A stretch of DNA of 64,000 nt from Lucinisca nassula. Lineage: Eukaryota > Mollusca > Bivalvia > Lucinida > Lucinidae. The notes beneath the pieces were generated by a model. That model saw only the letters and a program-made list of their open reading frames with translations, ran no database searches and was not told the DNA's origin. Positions 42,657 through 52,757 of this stretch are shown here, piece by piece; within the stretch, counting starts at the first letter, position 1; every line of letters begins with the position of its first letter. The translations under genes were made by a program, and so were the position numbers. The stretch is from contig OY757010.1 in NCBI GenBank assembly GCA_963580285.1, positions 147,670,675 through 147,734,674 on the forward strand, given 5' to 3'.

Positions 42657-42959
42657 TCCGCCCCCGCCCATCGGGGCCTGAAGAAATAGATGGGCTGCAT
42701 GATGCTTCCACGCAGAGCGGAAACCGTCCGCACACTAGTACTGGTAAACCGCTTAGAGGACCTAAGCCTGTCCAGGAACCGGGGTGCGAGTCGGACCGTT
42801 CATGCTTATAAACCCTATTGGTTTCATTGGACGGCAGGGCTTGAGATGTCATTTCATCTCAATGTCGGGTAAAAATCCCAAAAAAATTAGAAGCAATGCC
42901 TCCAAAATGACCTTTACAGTGTTGACGGGGACGTTAAACCTCAAATCAAACAAACAAAC
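42657..42959 (+). mobile_element. SINE-1 with TSD
   Basis: It is full length. The duplications ATTTTGTTCAAA/ATTTTGTTTAAA lie at 42645-42656 and 42960-42971, with one mismatch. Confidence 0.83.
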
Positions 42960-42986
42960 ATTTTGTTTAAAAGTTCACTCCCTGTA

Positions 42987-43271
42987 TCATTTAGTCCTGT
43001 TACGAGTATAATACGGATTCCTGATGGTCTCAAAGGCGTCGAGTCCTCCCCAAACTGGCAGTGGGATCAACACTTTACATATGGGACAGGGAAATAGTCC
43101 ATTTCTGCAGTAGGTCTTAACATGCTCCTGAAGACACTCCATACAAAACATGTGATAGCAGTTCAAAATTTTAGGCTGCTTGAACCGAGTTCGACAGAGT
43201 GTGCACAAGAAGTTGGATGGACCCCGTGGACCTTCACCAAACGCTCTGTGGGCCATCAGGTATTTATTTGC
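42987..43271 (-). CDS. RING-finger exon, TRIM-like E3 ligase
   Basis: On minus, a polypyrimidine tract ending CTTTCACAG gives a strong acceptor at 43272. The exon is open from there (codons ANKYLM) to a stop at 42987, about 95 codons. Residues CTLC, CYHMFCMEC and CPIC form a C3HC4 RING (C-x2-C, C-x-H-x2-C-x2-C, C-x2-C). RING domains of this kind recruit ubiquitin E2 enzymes. The trailing PLPVWGGLDAFETIRNPYY resembles the link after the RING in TRIM proteins. No B-box, coiled coil or downstream exon is recognisable nearby, and SINE-1 copies lie just beyond. It may be a true exon of a larger gene or a gene fragment. The ATG at 43256 is a possible but not necessary start. Confidence 0.6.
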   Translation of the reverse strand, partial: ANKYLMAHRAFGEGPRGPSNFLCTLCRTRFKQPKILNCYHMFCMECLQEHVKTYCRNGLFPCPICKVLIPLPVWGGLDAFETIRNPYYTRNRTK

Positions 43272-43314
43272 CTGTGAAAGAAAAAGAAATTTCTCATAAT
43301 ATCAATTATCATAT

Positions 43315-43561
43315 GACTTAAGGGGAATGGGAACACCTTCAGGGGAGTCAACTCCTGCAAAAGTATTTTTGTCTCCCATGTCAATAGGGGTCAACTCTTA
43401 AATGAAAGAACCGGCTCCTGAGGAGCAAATTCTTTTCTTTAAGAGTAGACCCCTTTTTCAGTGGGTCAGGGCTTATAGAAAAGCGAAAAGGAAGTCCCGA
43501 AAATTGTCTCTCTTTGAAAAATGGCGGAAAAATTAGCAAGGTGTTCCCATTCCCCTTAAAT
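43315..43561 (+). mobile_element. MITE-3, complete with TTAA at both ends
   Basis: The left end TTAAGGGGAATGGGAACACC and the right end GGTGTTCCCATTCCCCTTAA are exact inverses. The interior contains GCTCCTGAGGAGC and CTCTTTAAGAGT-type palindromes. Confidence 0.75.
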
Positions 43562-44159
43562 GTTAATTATTAAATTTGAGCCAATCTACAATATGTTAAT
43601 TGTGTGTCATATTGTGTCGTCTCCCAGAGAAAGGGAGAAAAGTGATAGTTGGTGAGGTGAAACTGAGGGACAGGAGAGAAAGAGGAAAATGAATGGAACT
43701 AAAGAAACAGAAGAATTAACAATATTCACCCTCTATCCTTATGGGGCGCCGTTTTACTATTTAATCCGTATTTATGGATATCCATAATTCGATTTATGGA
43801 TATCCATAATTCGATTTATGGATATCCATAAATCAGCCGAATAATGGATATCCATAATTCAAATTATAGATATCCATAAATCGAAATATGGATATCCATA
43901 ATTGGATTAATGGATGGCATTAATTCAGATCGATTTATGGATATCCATAATTCGAATTTTGGATATCTAAAGTACGAATTATGGATATCCATAATTCGAT
44001 TTATGGTTATCCATTATTCCTCTGATTTATGGATAACCATAATTCAGTTTATGGATATCCATAAATCAAATTATGAATATGTATAAATCAATATGAATTA
44101 GTGATATCCATATTTCGATTTATGGATATCCATAATTCACCGCAAAAGCCTTTGGTTTA

Positions 44160-44905
44160 ATGATTTCTCCCTTAGATCTCCAACCAAGTCTTACAAGCAT
44201 GGTTGTGACGCTTGACCTTGTGTCATAGTCACTGGTGGTCCAGCGAGCAGCCCTCCTGTGGATTTTTTTCTAACTGGAGTATCTTGGTTCGGGTAAAGGG
44301 GTCCCATATAAGGACTGCACCCTCCAGCTGGGGCTATACCAGCGGTTTGTAAGCAGTCTATATCACCCTTGGTAGTTTAGTTTTGATATTCATTCTAGGG
44401 AATCCAAGGGTCCTGTTTGCATTTGCAGTTATCCTGTCATTGTGGAGTTCCAGAACAGGCAATCGCATATGTTCACCCTGAAGTATTTAGCACTTGTGAC
44501 CACCTCCAGGACCTGCCCATGCAGGTGATACAGGACCTTTATTGGTCTCCTGGAAGTAGTCACCTGGCACTTTGAGGGGTTAAACTCCATGTCCCACGCA
44601 GACAGGGTGTTTAGATCATTTTGTAGCACCTGGCCACTATCCGCTCCGAACGACCGTGTCGTCGACAAACAGACGGACGTGTGATTCCTGTTCATGTAAG
44701 TCATTTATATAGACAGGGAACATGATCAGGCCCATTACAGAGCCATGTGGCACTCTTGACGAACTGGGACCGAACCTGATTCCTCATCCTCAAGGATTAC
44801 CGACTGTGACCGATTACCTAAGAAGGCATGGATCCAACCCAGTGCTGTCCCCCTTTATGCCGTACTGGTGGAGTTTCCAAAGGAGCATCGAGCTCAATGT
44901 AGGCT
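44160..44905 (-). pseudogene. degenerate LINE reverse-transcriptase fragment
   Basis: On minus, the frame reads RVPHGSVMGLIMFPVYINDL (RT motif 4 region), then RLFVDDTV where ADD is usual, then DMEFNPSKCQV. After frameshifts it reads RTLGFPRMNIKTK and RRAARWTTSDYDTRSSVT, the usual C-terminal part of a Jockey/CR1-type ORF2. Stops and frameshifts make it inactive. Confidence 0.75.
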
Positions 44906-44999
44906 AAAAATCCCACAAAATTGAAAGCAACGTCTCCAAAATGGCCTAATGAGTGTTGACGGGGACGTTAAACCTCAAACCAAACTAAGAAAAGCAAAA
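44884..44999 (+). mobile_element. 5'-truncated SINE-1
   Basis: Only the tail half is present, from GCTCAATGTAGGCTAAAAAT to GACGTTAAACCTCAAACC. Confidence 0.65.
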
Positions 45000-45057
45000 C
45001 ATATCTCTCTCAAACCGTAGGCCACCACTAAACCTACCCTACTCTTCCTCCTCCTCC

Positions 45058-45361
45058 CCGCCCCCGCCCATCGGGGCTTGGGGAAATAGATGGGTTGCAT
45101 GATGTTTCCACGCAGAGCTGGAACCGACCGCACACGAGTACTGGTAAGCCGCTTAGAGGATTTAAGCCTGCCCAAGCAAAGCGGTGCGATTCGGCCCGCC
45201 CATGCTTATAAACCCTATTTATTTCATTGCGTGGCAGGGCTTGAGATATCATTTTATCTCAATGTCGGGTAAAAGTCCCACAAAATTGGAAGCAATGTCT
45301 CCAAAATGACCTATACAGTGTTGACGGGGACGTTAAACCTCAAATCAAACAAACAAACAAA
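45058..45361 (+). mobile_element. SINE-1, full length
   Basis: It runs from CGCCCCCGCCCATCGGGGC to TCAAACAAACAAACAAA. No clear TSD was seen. Confidence 0.8.
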
Positions 45362-45636
45362 ACCTCAACCTCCATCCCGGCTTTTATCACACTTTAAAAT
45401 TGGAAACCTGACGGGAATAGTCGATTTTTTGACAAAGGGAGCAGCCATTATTCATTTGGTTTATTTGCAGAGGAGAATTATGGATATCCATAATTTGAAT
45501 TAGTGATATCCATAAATAGGCCGAATTATGGATATCCATAATTCGAATTATGGATATCCTTAATTCCGAATTATGGATATCTATAAATAATTATGGATAT
45601 CTATTAATTGGGAATAAACAGTAAAACGGCGCCCCA

Positions 45637-45765
45637 CCTGCTGCAAGGACAGCAGATCTTGTCCAACTGTGAGCCAATATGAGTTGGACGCGCCAGTGAC
45701 GCAAGATACACGTCGCCTTTGCCTGACCTCAGACAGAGATAAACGGCCTCTCTGTACCAGGTGCA
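45637..45765 (-). repeat. dispersed repeat fragment
   Basis: It is the reverse copy of 10946-11060, with GCAAGGACAGCAGATCTTG and CGTCCAACTCATATTGGC in inverse orientation. It abuts the right end of the arrayed element. Confidence 0.45.
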
Positions 45766-45889
45766 CATTGTTGGATGTATTTTTGCTGGTTACCATGTTT
45801 TATTGTAGCTTTTGTCATGCGCTGGCGCGTTTGTCAAAGTAGAAACAAATCGGAGCATATATATAGCAAAAGCTTCAATATATGAATAG

Positions 45890-46082
45890 CACCCCGTCTC
45901 CATCTGAGCTTGGATAAATAGATTTGCTTGCACGATGCTTCCGGCTGATAAACCGCTTAGTAGGTCACAATTAGAAGTGAAAGCAATGATCAGGAATCGA
46001 TACAATTAACCCAGACACCAAAGGGAAAGAAACGCAAACTTGAAATAACCAGACCCTAATGGAAACATCAATAGCGGAAAAT
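45890..46082 (-). repeat. chimera of SINE-1 head remnant and R1 fragment
   Basis: 45890-45967 resembles a decayed SINE-1 head (plus). 45968-46082 matches reverse R1 (GGAATCGATACAATTAACCC, AAAGGGAAAGAAACGC). The joint may be an old recombination. Confidence 0.5.
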
Positions 46083-46121
46083 CGTGCTGTCTGGACAGTC
46101 CCTTAAATCCGTTAAACCTTT

Positions 46122-46122
46122 T

Positions 46123-46172
<50 letters not shown>
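46122..46172. repeat. (GT)n microsatellite
   Basis: GT repeats of about 50 bases turn into GTGCGTGC, followed by a SINE-1 tail remnant to ~46300. Confidence 0.95.
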
Positions 46173-46176
<4 letters not shown>

Positions 46177-46365
46177 CGTGTGCGTGCGGGATGGGGGCGG
46201 GGTAGAGCTTGAGATGTGATTTCATCAAAATGTCGGGTAATATTCAACAAAATCAGAAGCAACGTCTCCAGAAATACTTAAATAGGCTTGATGGGTCACG
46301 AGGAAACACTCAAGCCGGACTTCTCAGCCACACAGACTAGGAAGAGGTACAATTTTTTATACTTT

Positions 46366-46672
46366 GTTTGTGTTCGTTTTGTTTGATTTGAGGTTAAACG
46401 TCCCCGTCAACACTGTAAAGGTCATTTTGGAGACGGTGCTTCCAACTTTGTGGGACTTTTACCCGACATTGAGATAAAATGACATCTCAAGCCCTGTCGC
46501 CCAATGAAACCAATAGAGTTTATTAGCATGGACGGTCCGTTTCGCACCGCTGTTCCTGGACAGGTTTAGATCCTCTAAGCGGTTTACCAGTACTAGTGTG
46601 CGGGCCGGATTCAGCTCTGCGTGGAAGCATCATGCAACCCATATATTTCTTCAAGCCCCCATGGGCGGGGGC
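46366..46672 (-). mobile_element. SINE-1, full length
   Basis: On minus it runs from CCCCCGCCCATGGGGGC to GACGTTTAACCTCAAATC and an AAAC tail. It abuts the next copy. Confidence 0.8.
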
Positions 46673-46673
46673 C

Positions 46674-46966
46674 GTTGTTTGTGTTGGAGTTTTACGTCCT
46701 CGTCAACACCATTCAGGTCATTTGGAGACATTCCGTCCGATTTTCAGGGACTTTTACCCGACACTGAGATTAAATGACATCTCAACCTCTACCACCCAAC
46801 GAAACCGCTAGAGTGTAAGGAGCGGTCCGACTCGCACCAATTGTCCTTGGCAGGGTTGTAAATTCCAAGCGGTTTACCATGTAGTATTCAAGTTCGGTCG
46901 GTTTCAGCTCTGCGCGAAGCACCATGCAACCAAATCTTTTTCTCCTAACCCCGATGGGCGAGGATG
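46674..46966 (-). mobile_element. SINE-1, diverged, adjacent copy
   Basis: It has the same order of segments with more changes (tail GACGTAAAACTCCAACAC, head CCTCGCCCATCGGGG). It probably belongs to an older subfamily. Confidence 0.75.
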
Positions 46967-47053
46967 TTTTTAAATCAATTAATCGATGCAAAGTTATATA
47001 GCCCAGTAAGCTTTTCATTGCTGAAGACCAAGTGACTATCGCTGATTTGTAGG

Positions 47054-47333
47054 CATCACGTAAACAAGTCCGTGAAATGAACACCCCCCTAAACCCCACT
47101 TTATATAGAGAAAACTGGGGTTTAAGGGGGTAAACATTATTTTTCTTATTTTTACTCCAAGACATAGGTTGTGGGTAATCGTTAGAACCGCCTCAATGAG
47201 GCGGTTCTAACGAGCACCCACAACCTATGTTTGTAGTTTTTATAAGAAAAATATCGCATATTTTAATCAGAAAAGTAGCCATTTTGGAGATGTGAAAAAA
47301 TGCACTGTGCCATACGGGCGTGTTATCGTAATG
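47054..47333 (+). mobile_element. MITE-1a copy, complete
   Basis: It runs from CATCACGTAAACAAGTCC to GGCGTGTTATCGTAATG. The central hairpin is perfect. Confidence 0.8.
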
Positions 47334-47424
47334 AAAACAAGGTATAAAGCTATTTACAGAAAGCGGCCGCGCTATATTCTTATCGATGCGTTAGAATCTG
47401 GACTGCAAGCATGGGTTGGGCTTG

Positions 47425-47490
47425 GCAAGCAGTGTAGACCCAAATCAGATGCAACAGAACGCACCGTCTGATCAGCGTCTACACTGGTTT
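47425..47490. mobile_element. MITE-2 hairpin
   Basis: Arms GCAAGCAGTGTAGACCCAAA and CGTCTGATCAGCGTCTACACTG pair imperfectly. Confidence 0.6.
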
Positions 47491-47779
47491 TACTTCGAAA
47501 CAGAAACTGGAATTTAAGATTTAAACGAAACAGTTTAAATCTCAGTCCAGGACTATTTCCCCAGCCTACGCTCAGAAACAATCGACCCACCAGTACTCTC
47601 AGTGCTTTGATTTATTATACTAGTCTAGCAGCAAACGTTAAGGTGCTCACAGACTGCTCTGTTGTGCGCCAGTGGTGTTCGCAAATCGTAAACACAGGTT
47701 TTATTATGACGTGGCTCATTAGTAAACACAAGCCTATTTAAAAATTGAGAACGTACCACCTAAAAATTTCAGATAAAGA

Positions 47780-47915
47780 GTTCTAATATTTTTTCTTTTT
47801 TTCCGCTCAAATCATAGATTGTGGGTACTCATACATGTACCCCTGTTAATCCCAGTTTTGCTTTATAAAGGTGGGGTTTAAGGGGTCAACATTATATAGG
47901 CGTGCTTTCGTGATG
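47780..47915 (-). mobile_element. half MITE-1b
   Basis: It runs from CAAATCATAGATTGTGGG through CCCCTGTTAATCCCAG to ATAGGCGTGCTTTCGTGATG, so one terminus is kept. Confidence 0.6.
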
Positions 47916-47991
47916 CATATCATTTTGGAAATGAACGTAGAAGTAGAACAGGCTCGATTTTATTGTGGTTGTTATTTTCATAGTGTTAATA

Positions 47992-48254
47992 AGTTCGTGA
48001 AATGAGTACCGCTCTAAAGCCCACTGTAAATAGAGAAAACTGGGGTTCACATGGGTATATATTATTTTGCTTATTTCTGCTCCGTTACATAGGTTGTGGG
48101 TACTCGTTAGAACCGCCTCATTGAGGCGGTTCTAATGAGTACCCACAACCTATATCTAGGAGCAGAAATAAGCAAAATAATGTATACCCATGCAAACCCG
48201 TTTTCTTGATATAAACTGGGGTTTAGAGGGCTGTTCATTTCACAGAATCATGAT
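47992..48254. mobile_element. symmetrical MITE-1a dimer
   Basis: Unlike other copies, both outer parts derive from the left half (AAGTTCGTGAAATGAG left; CTGTTCATTTCACAG right). The whole element therefore folds back on itself around the central hairpin, with GAGCAGAAATAAG-type and CCCATGTG-type pairs along its length. Confidence 0.65.
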
Positions 48255-48588
48255 GAACTCCAGTGGATAACTTTGGACATATCTTAACTAAAAAATGAAG
48301 AGTTCATTTCATAAATTAAGGGATGAACGGGCTATCTCATAAGGAAATAAGGAAGTGTAGACTTACGTATCTGGCTGGTATAAGTTGGTTCAAAAGGAAA
48401 CAATTGTCTTAATTGCCTCGGTTATGTTTCCTTTGATGTAAGAAAATATTACATGTACATTCAAATGTACTAAAACTTCATGCTACATAATTATACATTC
48501 CTTTAAATTGAATTTAATGCATGTCTTGTTTTATTAAACATTTACTTTCTATGGAACATTTAAACTGCTATCATTAATTCGATAACAC

Positions 48589-48817
48589 TTAACCCTTTTT
48601 GTACCAAATGGAATCTTCCTCCTTATATATAACAGGAGTCCATTTCAAACTTTAGGGCTGTCAGGTTCTTTTTTCATCAAAATTTGTTTGGTAAATGACT
48701 GAACATTTAGCAAACAGTGGATGCCCTGATCAGACGCCGCGTTCTGTGGCGTCTGATCTGGGCCTGCACTGTTTGCCAGGGTACCCGTTTTGGCGTTTCT
48801 GGTACTAAATGGGTTAA
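48589..48817. mobile_element. MITE-2, TTAA to TTAA
   Basis: The ends are TTAACCCTTTTTGTACC and GGTACTAAATGGGTTAA. The hairpin GCAAACAGTGGATGCCCTGA.../...CTGGGCCTGCACTGTTTGCC is intact. It is the best full copy in the window. Confidence 0.8.
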
Positions 48818-49051
48818 ACAAACGAGCGTATTTTTGTTTCTTTATTACTAACTTTTAACTATGTTGTAATAAATCAATGATTCGGTAATTCCATTCACAT
48901 TTTACATTTGATCTAGCCATGTATGAAAGGTTTTAATGAATATACATAACGGTCAGAGAGCAACAAAACCTAGTCATACCATTACAGTAGACAGTCCGCT
49001 AAACCACACTCCACATGGACTAAAGTGGAATTGGCAGGACCGATAATTAAA

Positions 49052-49283
49052 TGCCCTAACACCGGAATATATAAGTAATTTATTAAAACAAGTTTCGGAA
49101 ACACAAAGTCGTACTCTGAGATCATCAGTCAATGGCACCCTGGCAATGGAAAGATCCCGCACATCTCTTTATGACAGGGCATATTCGACCTCAGCTCCGA
49201 GACTTTGGAACACGCTTCCTATTTCTGTAAGAAACGCAACGTCATTAAGTTCTTTTAAAAACAGTCTTAAGGAAATTCTCTGA
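49052..49283 (+). pseudogene. LINE ORF2 C-terminal fragment
   Basis: The plus frame reads PEYISNLLKQVSETQSRTLR, then SAPRLWNTLPISVRN and SFKNSLKEIL before a stop at 49281. This is the conserved C-terminal signature of Jockey/CR1-type ORF2 proteins. The ORF is cut off upstream, and 3' UTR-like sequence follows. Confidence 0.7.
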
Positions 49284-49821
49284 CTCTTACAGTAAGAATA
49301 GTCATACCCGAAGTGTAATTGTGATCATTTTATCTATTTATTTCTCCTTTGCGTTTTAAGCAGAAAATAATACCTGTCTGTTGTATACTTTTAATACTAT
49401 TTGACTTTTGGCGCCCATTCGTAATTTTAATAACCATAATCTTGTAGGTTTTAAAGTTTTAACACCCACAATCCGTAAGGCTGCAAATTGACACAACAGA
49501 GATAGTGTCGGGCTTACAGGTCTCCATGTTTCCGGCTGGGCTCGGGTGTCGGGGTATGCTGTTTGGACATCGGTTCCGCCACATGCTTCCCGTCTAACTG
49601 AGCTCAGCTTGGGCTGGAATCATTCCTGTGTGCGACGCGACACCTCACCTGTCCTGACAAAACTGCCATGCGGTAGAAATGTTTTTGTATACCTATGTTG
49701 TTTGTATATATGTTTTATGGGTTATAAAGAGGGCCACATGGTAGAATAGTTTTTATAGCTAAATGTGTTTTTGACCCTCTTAAAATACTGTATATAAATA
49801 AATAAATATTTATTTTCTGCT
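49284..49821 (+). other. LINE 3' UTR-like sequence
   Basis: The stretch after the LINE stop is AT-rich and contains GAGGGCCACATGG near 49730. It ends in TGTATATAAATAAATAAATA, which looks like a LINE end. No gene is supported. Confidence 0.4.
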
Positions 49822-49861
49822 TTAACCCCTATATGTCTGGCGGTCCTTTTCTAGGACATTT

Positions 49862-49929
49862 GCAAGCAATGTAGACCAGAACAGACGCCGCAAAACTCGG
49901 CGTCTGATCTGGGTCTACACTGTTTGATT
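49862..49929. mobile_element. MITE-2 hairpin
   Basis: TTAACCCC precedes it at 49822. Arms GCAAGCAATGTAGACC and GGGTCTACACTGTTTG pair. The right part is cut by the next SINE-1. Confidence 0.65.
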
Positions 49930-49940
49930 AAAGAACATTC

Positions 49941-50244
49941 ACGCCCCCCGCTCACTGGGGCTTGATGAAATAGATGGGCTGCATGATGCTTCCACGCAGA
50001 GCTGAAACCGACCGCACACGAGTACTGGTTATCCGCTCAGAGAATCTAAGCCTTCCCAGGTAAAGCTGTGCGAGGCGGACCGTCCATGCTTATAAACCCT
50101 TACTGTTTCACTGGACGACTGGGCTTGAGATGTCATTTCATCTCAATGTCGGGTAAAAGTCCAAAAAAATTGGAAACAACGTCTCCAAAAAGACCTATAC
50201 AGTGTTGACGGGGACGTTAAACCTTAAATCAAACAAAAAAACAA
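49941..50244 (+). mobile_element. SINE-1, full length
   Basis: The head CGCCCCCCGCTCACTGGGGC leads to the tail GACGTTAAACCTTAAATC. It meets the following copy tail to tail. Confidence 0.8.
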
Positions 50245-50547
50245 AGTTTTTTGTTTTTGTTTGTTTAAGTTGAGGTCTTACGTCCCCGCCAACACTATTA
50301 TGGTCATTTTGGAGACGTTGCTTCCGATTTTGTGGGACTTTTATCCGATATTGAGATGAAATGACATCTCACGCCCTATCACCCATAGAAACCGCAAGGG
50401 TTTAAGGAGCGGTCCGACTCGCATCACTTTTCCTGGCAGGCTAAGACCTAAGCTGTTTACCAGTACTCAAGTTCGGTCGGTTTCAGCTCTGTGCGGAAGC
50501 ACAGTGCAGCCCAATCTATTTCTCCAGGCCCCGATGGGCGGGTGCGC
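50245..50547 (-). mobile_element. SINE-1, full length
   Basis: On minus it runs from CGCACCCGCCCATCGGGGC to GACGTAAGACCTCAACTT and an AAAC tail. Confidence 0.8.
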
Positions 50548-50650
50548 CAACAAACAGTCATTACAGGAAACAGTCCGCGAAACCCCACTATATATGGACT
50601 AAAGTGGAACTAGCAGGAGCGATAATTATGTTTAATTTCCTAGCGGCCCG

Positions 50651-50717
50651 GCAAACAGTGTAGACCCAAATCAGACGCCACAAAACGCGGCGTCTGATAT
50701 GGGTCTACACTGTATGC
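50651..50717. mobile_element. MITE-2 hairpin
   Basis: Arms GCAAACAGTGTAGACCCAAA and ATGGGTCTACACTGTATGC pair around CAGACGCCAC/GCGGCGTCTG. Confidence 0.7.
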
Positions 50718-50928
50718 TTAAAGAACATTCAATTGTACTGGTAAACCGCTTAGAAGGGCTAATCCATCCAAGGTAACGTGCTGTGAGTCAGAACTTCCCG
50801 GCATATACAGTAAAACCTGTCATAGTGGCCACCTGTATTAAACAAGCAACTTCTCTGAAGCAAACATCCATATTGTTCCCGAAAAGGGAAATGCTCTAAG
50901 ATTCGCAATCTTAAGGAAGCACATTCTG

Positions 50929-50929
<1 letters not shown>

Positions 50930-50986
<57 letters not shown>

Positions 50987-51023
50987 TGTGTGTGTGTGTA
51001 CGTGTGTGTGTACGTGTGTGTGT
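50930..51023. repeat. (GT)n microsatellite with TACGTG interruptions
   Basis: GT repeats are interrupted by three TACGTG units. Confidence 0.95.
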
Positions 51024-51035
51024 TTATTTTTTTTT

Positions 51036-51215
51036 TGCTTTCTTAGTTTTAGTTTAACGGCCCAGCCAACACTATTTTAGGTCATGTTTTGAGCCGGTCA
51101 GTTTAACTATCCTCATTTTACCTGGACAGGCTTATACGTAAGCGGTTAACCAGTACAGTGCACATTCTTTGACCAGAAACTGACAACTGCCCTTCTTGAA
51201 TCAGCGGAAGGGAGG
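51036..51215 (-). mobile_element. 5'-truncated SINE-2
   Basis: On minus it begins near GAATCAGCGGAAG and reaches the tail GGCCGTTAAACTAAAACTAA. The tRNA-like head is absent. Confidence 0.65.
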
Positions 51216-51249
51216 GTTAACACAGGTTAGACTGTACACCCTAATTTTG

Positions 51250-51376
51250 GTTTGTTTGGAAGGTAGGGCTTGAGATTTCATTTCATCTCAATGCCGGGTA
51301 GACCCACAAAATTGGAGGCAAAGTCTGGTGTTGACATGGACGTAAAACTTCAAATGAAATAAACAAACAAAATGAC
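51250..51376 (+). mobile_element. SINE-1 3' part abutting a tRNA fragment
   Basis: TTGTTTGGAAGGTAGGGC through GACGTAAAACTTCAAATG and AAACAAACAAAA, directly followed by the tRNA-Ser fragment. Confidence 0.65.
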
Positions 51377-51377
51377 A

Positions 51378-51434
51378 GCGGGGAAACCCCAAAGGATTAG
51401 CAGTCCATCGCTTTAACCAATCAGCCATCTCGTC
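51378..51434 (-). pseudogene. truncated tRNA-Ser(GCT) copy
   Basis: On minus it starts GACGAGATGGCTGATTGG and keeps the anticodon stem-loop with GCT. It stops within the variable arm (GGGGTTTCCCCGC). The T arm and acceptor 3' strand are missing. Several stem mismatches and the truncation rule out function. Confidence 0.8.
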
Positions 51435-51506
51435 TTGCAAAATGACGTGTACAGAAGACACATCACATTGATATCTGGCTGATATACATATTTTATCCTA
51501 GCATTT

Positions 51507-51573
51507 TATGTCTCCAAAATGACCAAAAGAGTGTTGACAGGGACGTACAATGCCAATACAAACAAACGAACAT
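51507..51573 (+). mobile_element. SINE-1 tail fragment
   Basis: TGTCTCCAAAATGACCAAAA through GTGTTGACAGGGACGTACAA and a CAAACAAAC tail, followed by the A run next to the tRNA gene. Confidence 0.6.
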
Positions 51574-51614
51574 AATGAAATACGACAAAAAAAAAAAAAA
51601 AAAAAAAAAGAAAT

Positions 51615-51696
51615 CGACGAGGATGGGATTCGAACCCACGCGGGGAAACCCCAATGGATTAGCAGTCCATCGCCTTAACCACTCGGCCACCTCGTC
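51615..51696 (-). tRNA. tRNA-Ser(GCT)
   Basis: An 82-nt cloverleaf on minus pairs acceptor GACGAGG with CCTCGTC. The A box is TGGCCGAGTGG, the anticodon stem-loop is ATGGA-CTGCTAA-TCCAT with anticodon GCT at 51661-51663, the variable arm is long, as class II tRNASer requires, and the B box is GGTTCGAATCC. The discriminator is G. A run of about twenty T residues follows on the minus strand and would terminate RNA polymerase III. It decodes AGC/AGU. All stems look intact, so I take it as functional. The 3' CCA is not encoded, as usual in eukaryotes. Confidence 0.95.
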
Positions 51697-51779
51697 TTGC
51701 GAAATAAATTCGCCAAATGACACGACACTTCGAAATCTGGCTGATTTACCTTTCAGTTTTTTATCACACGCCTATTCAA

Positions 51780-52080
51780 ATATACTGAACCGAAAAAGAA
51801 ACGCAACTTTTTAACCCAAAAGATTTTCATGCAACCATCAGGTTGACGGAAAAATTATTTTGCGATTTACTTTCATACTTTTTAAACTTTCTTATGCAAA
51901 AAACATTTGGGCGATATCTGTACAGTTTAACGCTCCACCTCACACCGGTTACCGCAGTACAACGAACGAGACACAGTACAACGAACGCGACAGAAATCAT
52001 GACGTCACAGCAGTATTTTCGATAAGAAAAAGGTTTATTGTAGCCCAGATCCTAATCTTTTTGGGTGGTTATTTTGCATA
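51780..52080. mobile_element. probable DNA-transposon remnant
   Basis: GAACCGAAAAAGAAACGCAA resembles terminal sequences of Tc1-type elements. CACCGGTTACCGCAGTACAA further in recurs inverted at 56895-56930. No transposase is readable. Confidence 0.3.
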
Positions 52081-52459
52081 ACTGCAGAATAATGGTTTTA
52101 CCATTTACTGATGCAGTTGCAGAGAATTCTGTTCATTATAAACGAAAACACAAACATTTTTCTTTCGTCTAGTGTGTTTTCACCAACCCCAGCATACTTC
52201 GATCAATGTTTTTTGGCAGTAAAACATCTTTTGTGCACATGATTTTGTGATTTATATGTTATTGCGATTTCAGAGCTTCCACTTTGATGCATTTGCTTGA
52301 GCCCAAGTTCTTGTCAATACCCACTGAATCCGTGGATTGTTCAATGGTTGATTTTTTGTTAGGGTACACCTTACCACGGGTTATGATACACCATAACGCG
52401 GTTAGTCAGCACAATTTGGGTGCAACAAACACGGATAATATTCTTCATAAATTGAAATA

Positions 52460-52757
52460 TTTGTTTGAATTGGGGTTTAATGTCCCCGTCAACACTATTT
52501 AGATCAATTTGGAGACGTTGCTTGCAATTTTGTGGGACTTTTACCCGATATTGAGATGAAATGACTTCTCAAGCCCTGCCGCCCAATGAAAACAGAAGGC
52601 TTATATGCAATGGACGATCTGGTTCACACTGCTTTGCCCGGCAAGGCTTAGTCCTTCTAAGCTGTTTACCAGTATTCGTTTGTGGTCAGAATCAGCTCTG
52701 CGTGGAAGCACCATGCAACCAAATTTATTTCTTCAAGCCCCGGTGGGCCGGGTCGAA
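52460..52757 (-). mobile_element. SINE-1 with TSD
   Basis: It is full length. The duplications ATAAATTGAAATA/ATAAATTCAAATA lie at 52447-52459 and 52758-52770, with one mismatch. Confidence 0.83.

Larger units (their letters stand above)
43742..45636. mobile_element. 1.9-kb element with inverted ends and subterminal palindrome arrays
   Basis: The left end TGGGGCGCCGTTTTACTATT and the inverse of the right end TGGGGCGCCGTTTTACTGTT match at 19 of 20 positions. Just inside each end are arrays of the self-complementary 16-mer TTATGGATATCCATAA and variants: about fifteen at 43770-44135 and six at 45478-45605. The interior holds a degenerate LINE and two SINE-1 copies, acquired by insertion or capture. 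No transposase ORF and no clear TSD were found. Confidence 0.62.
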
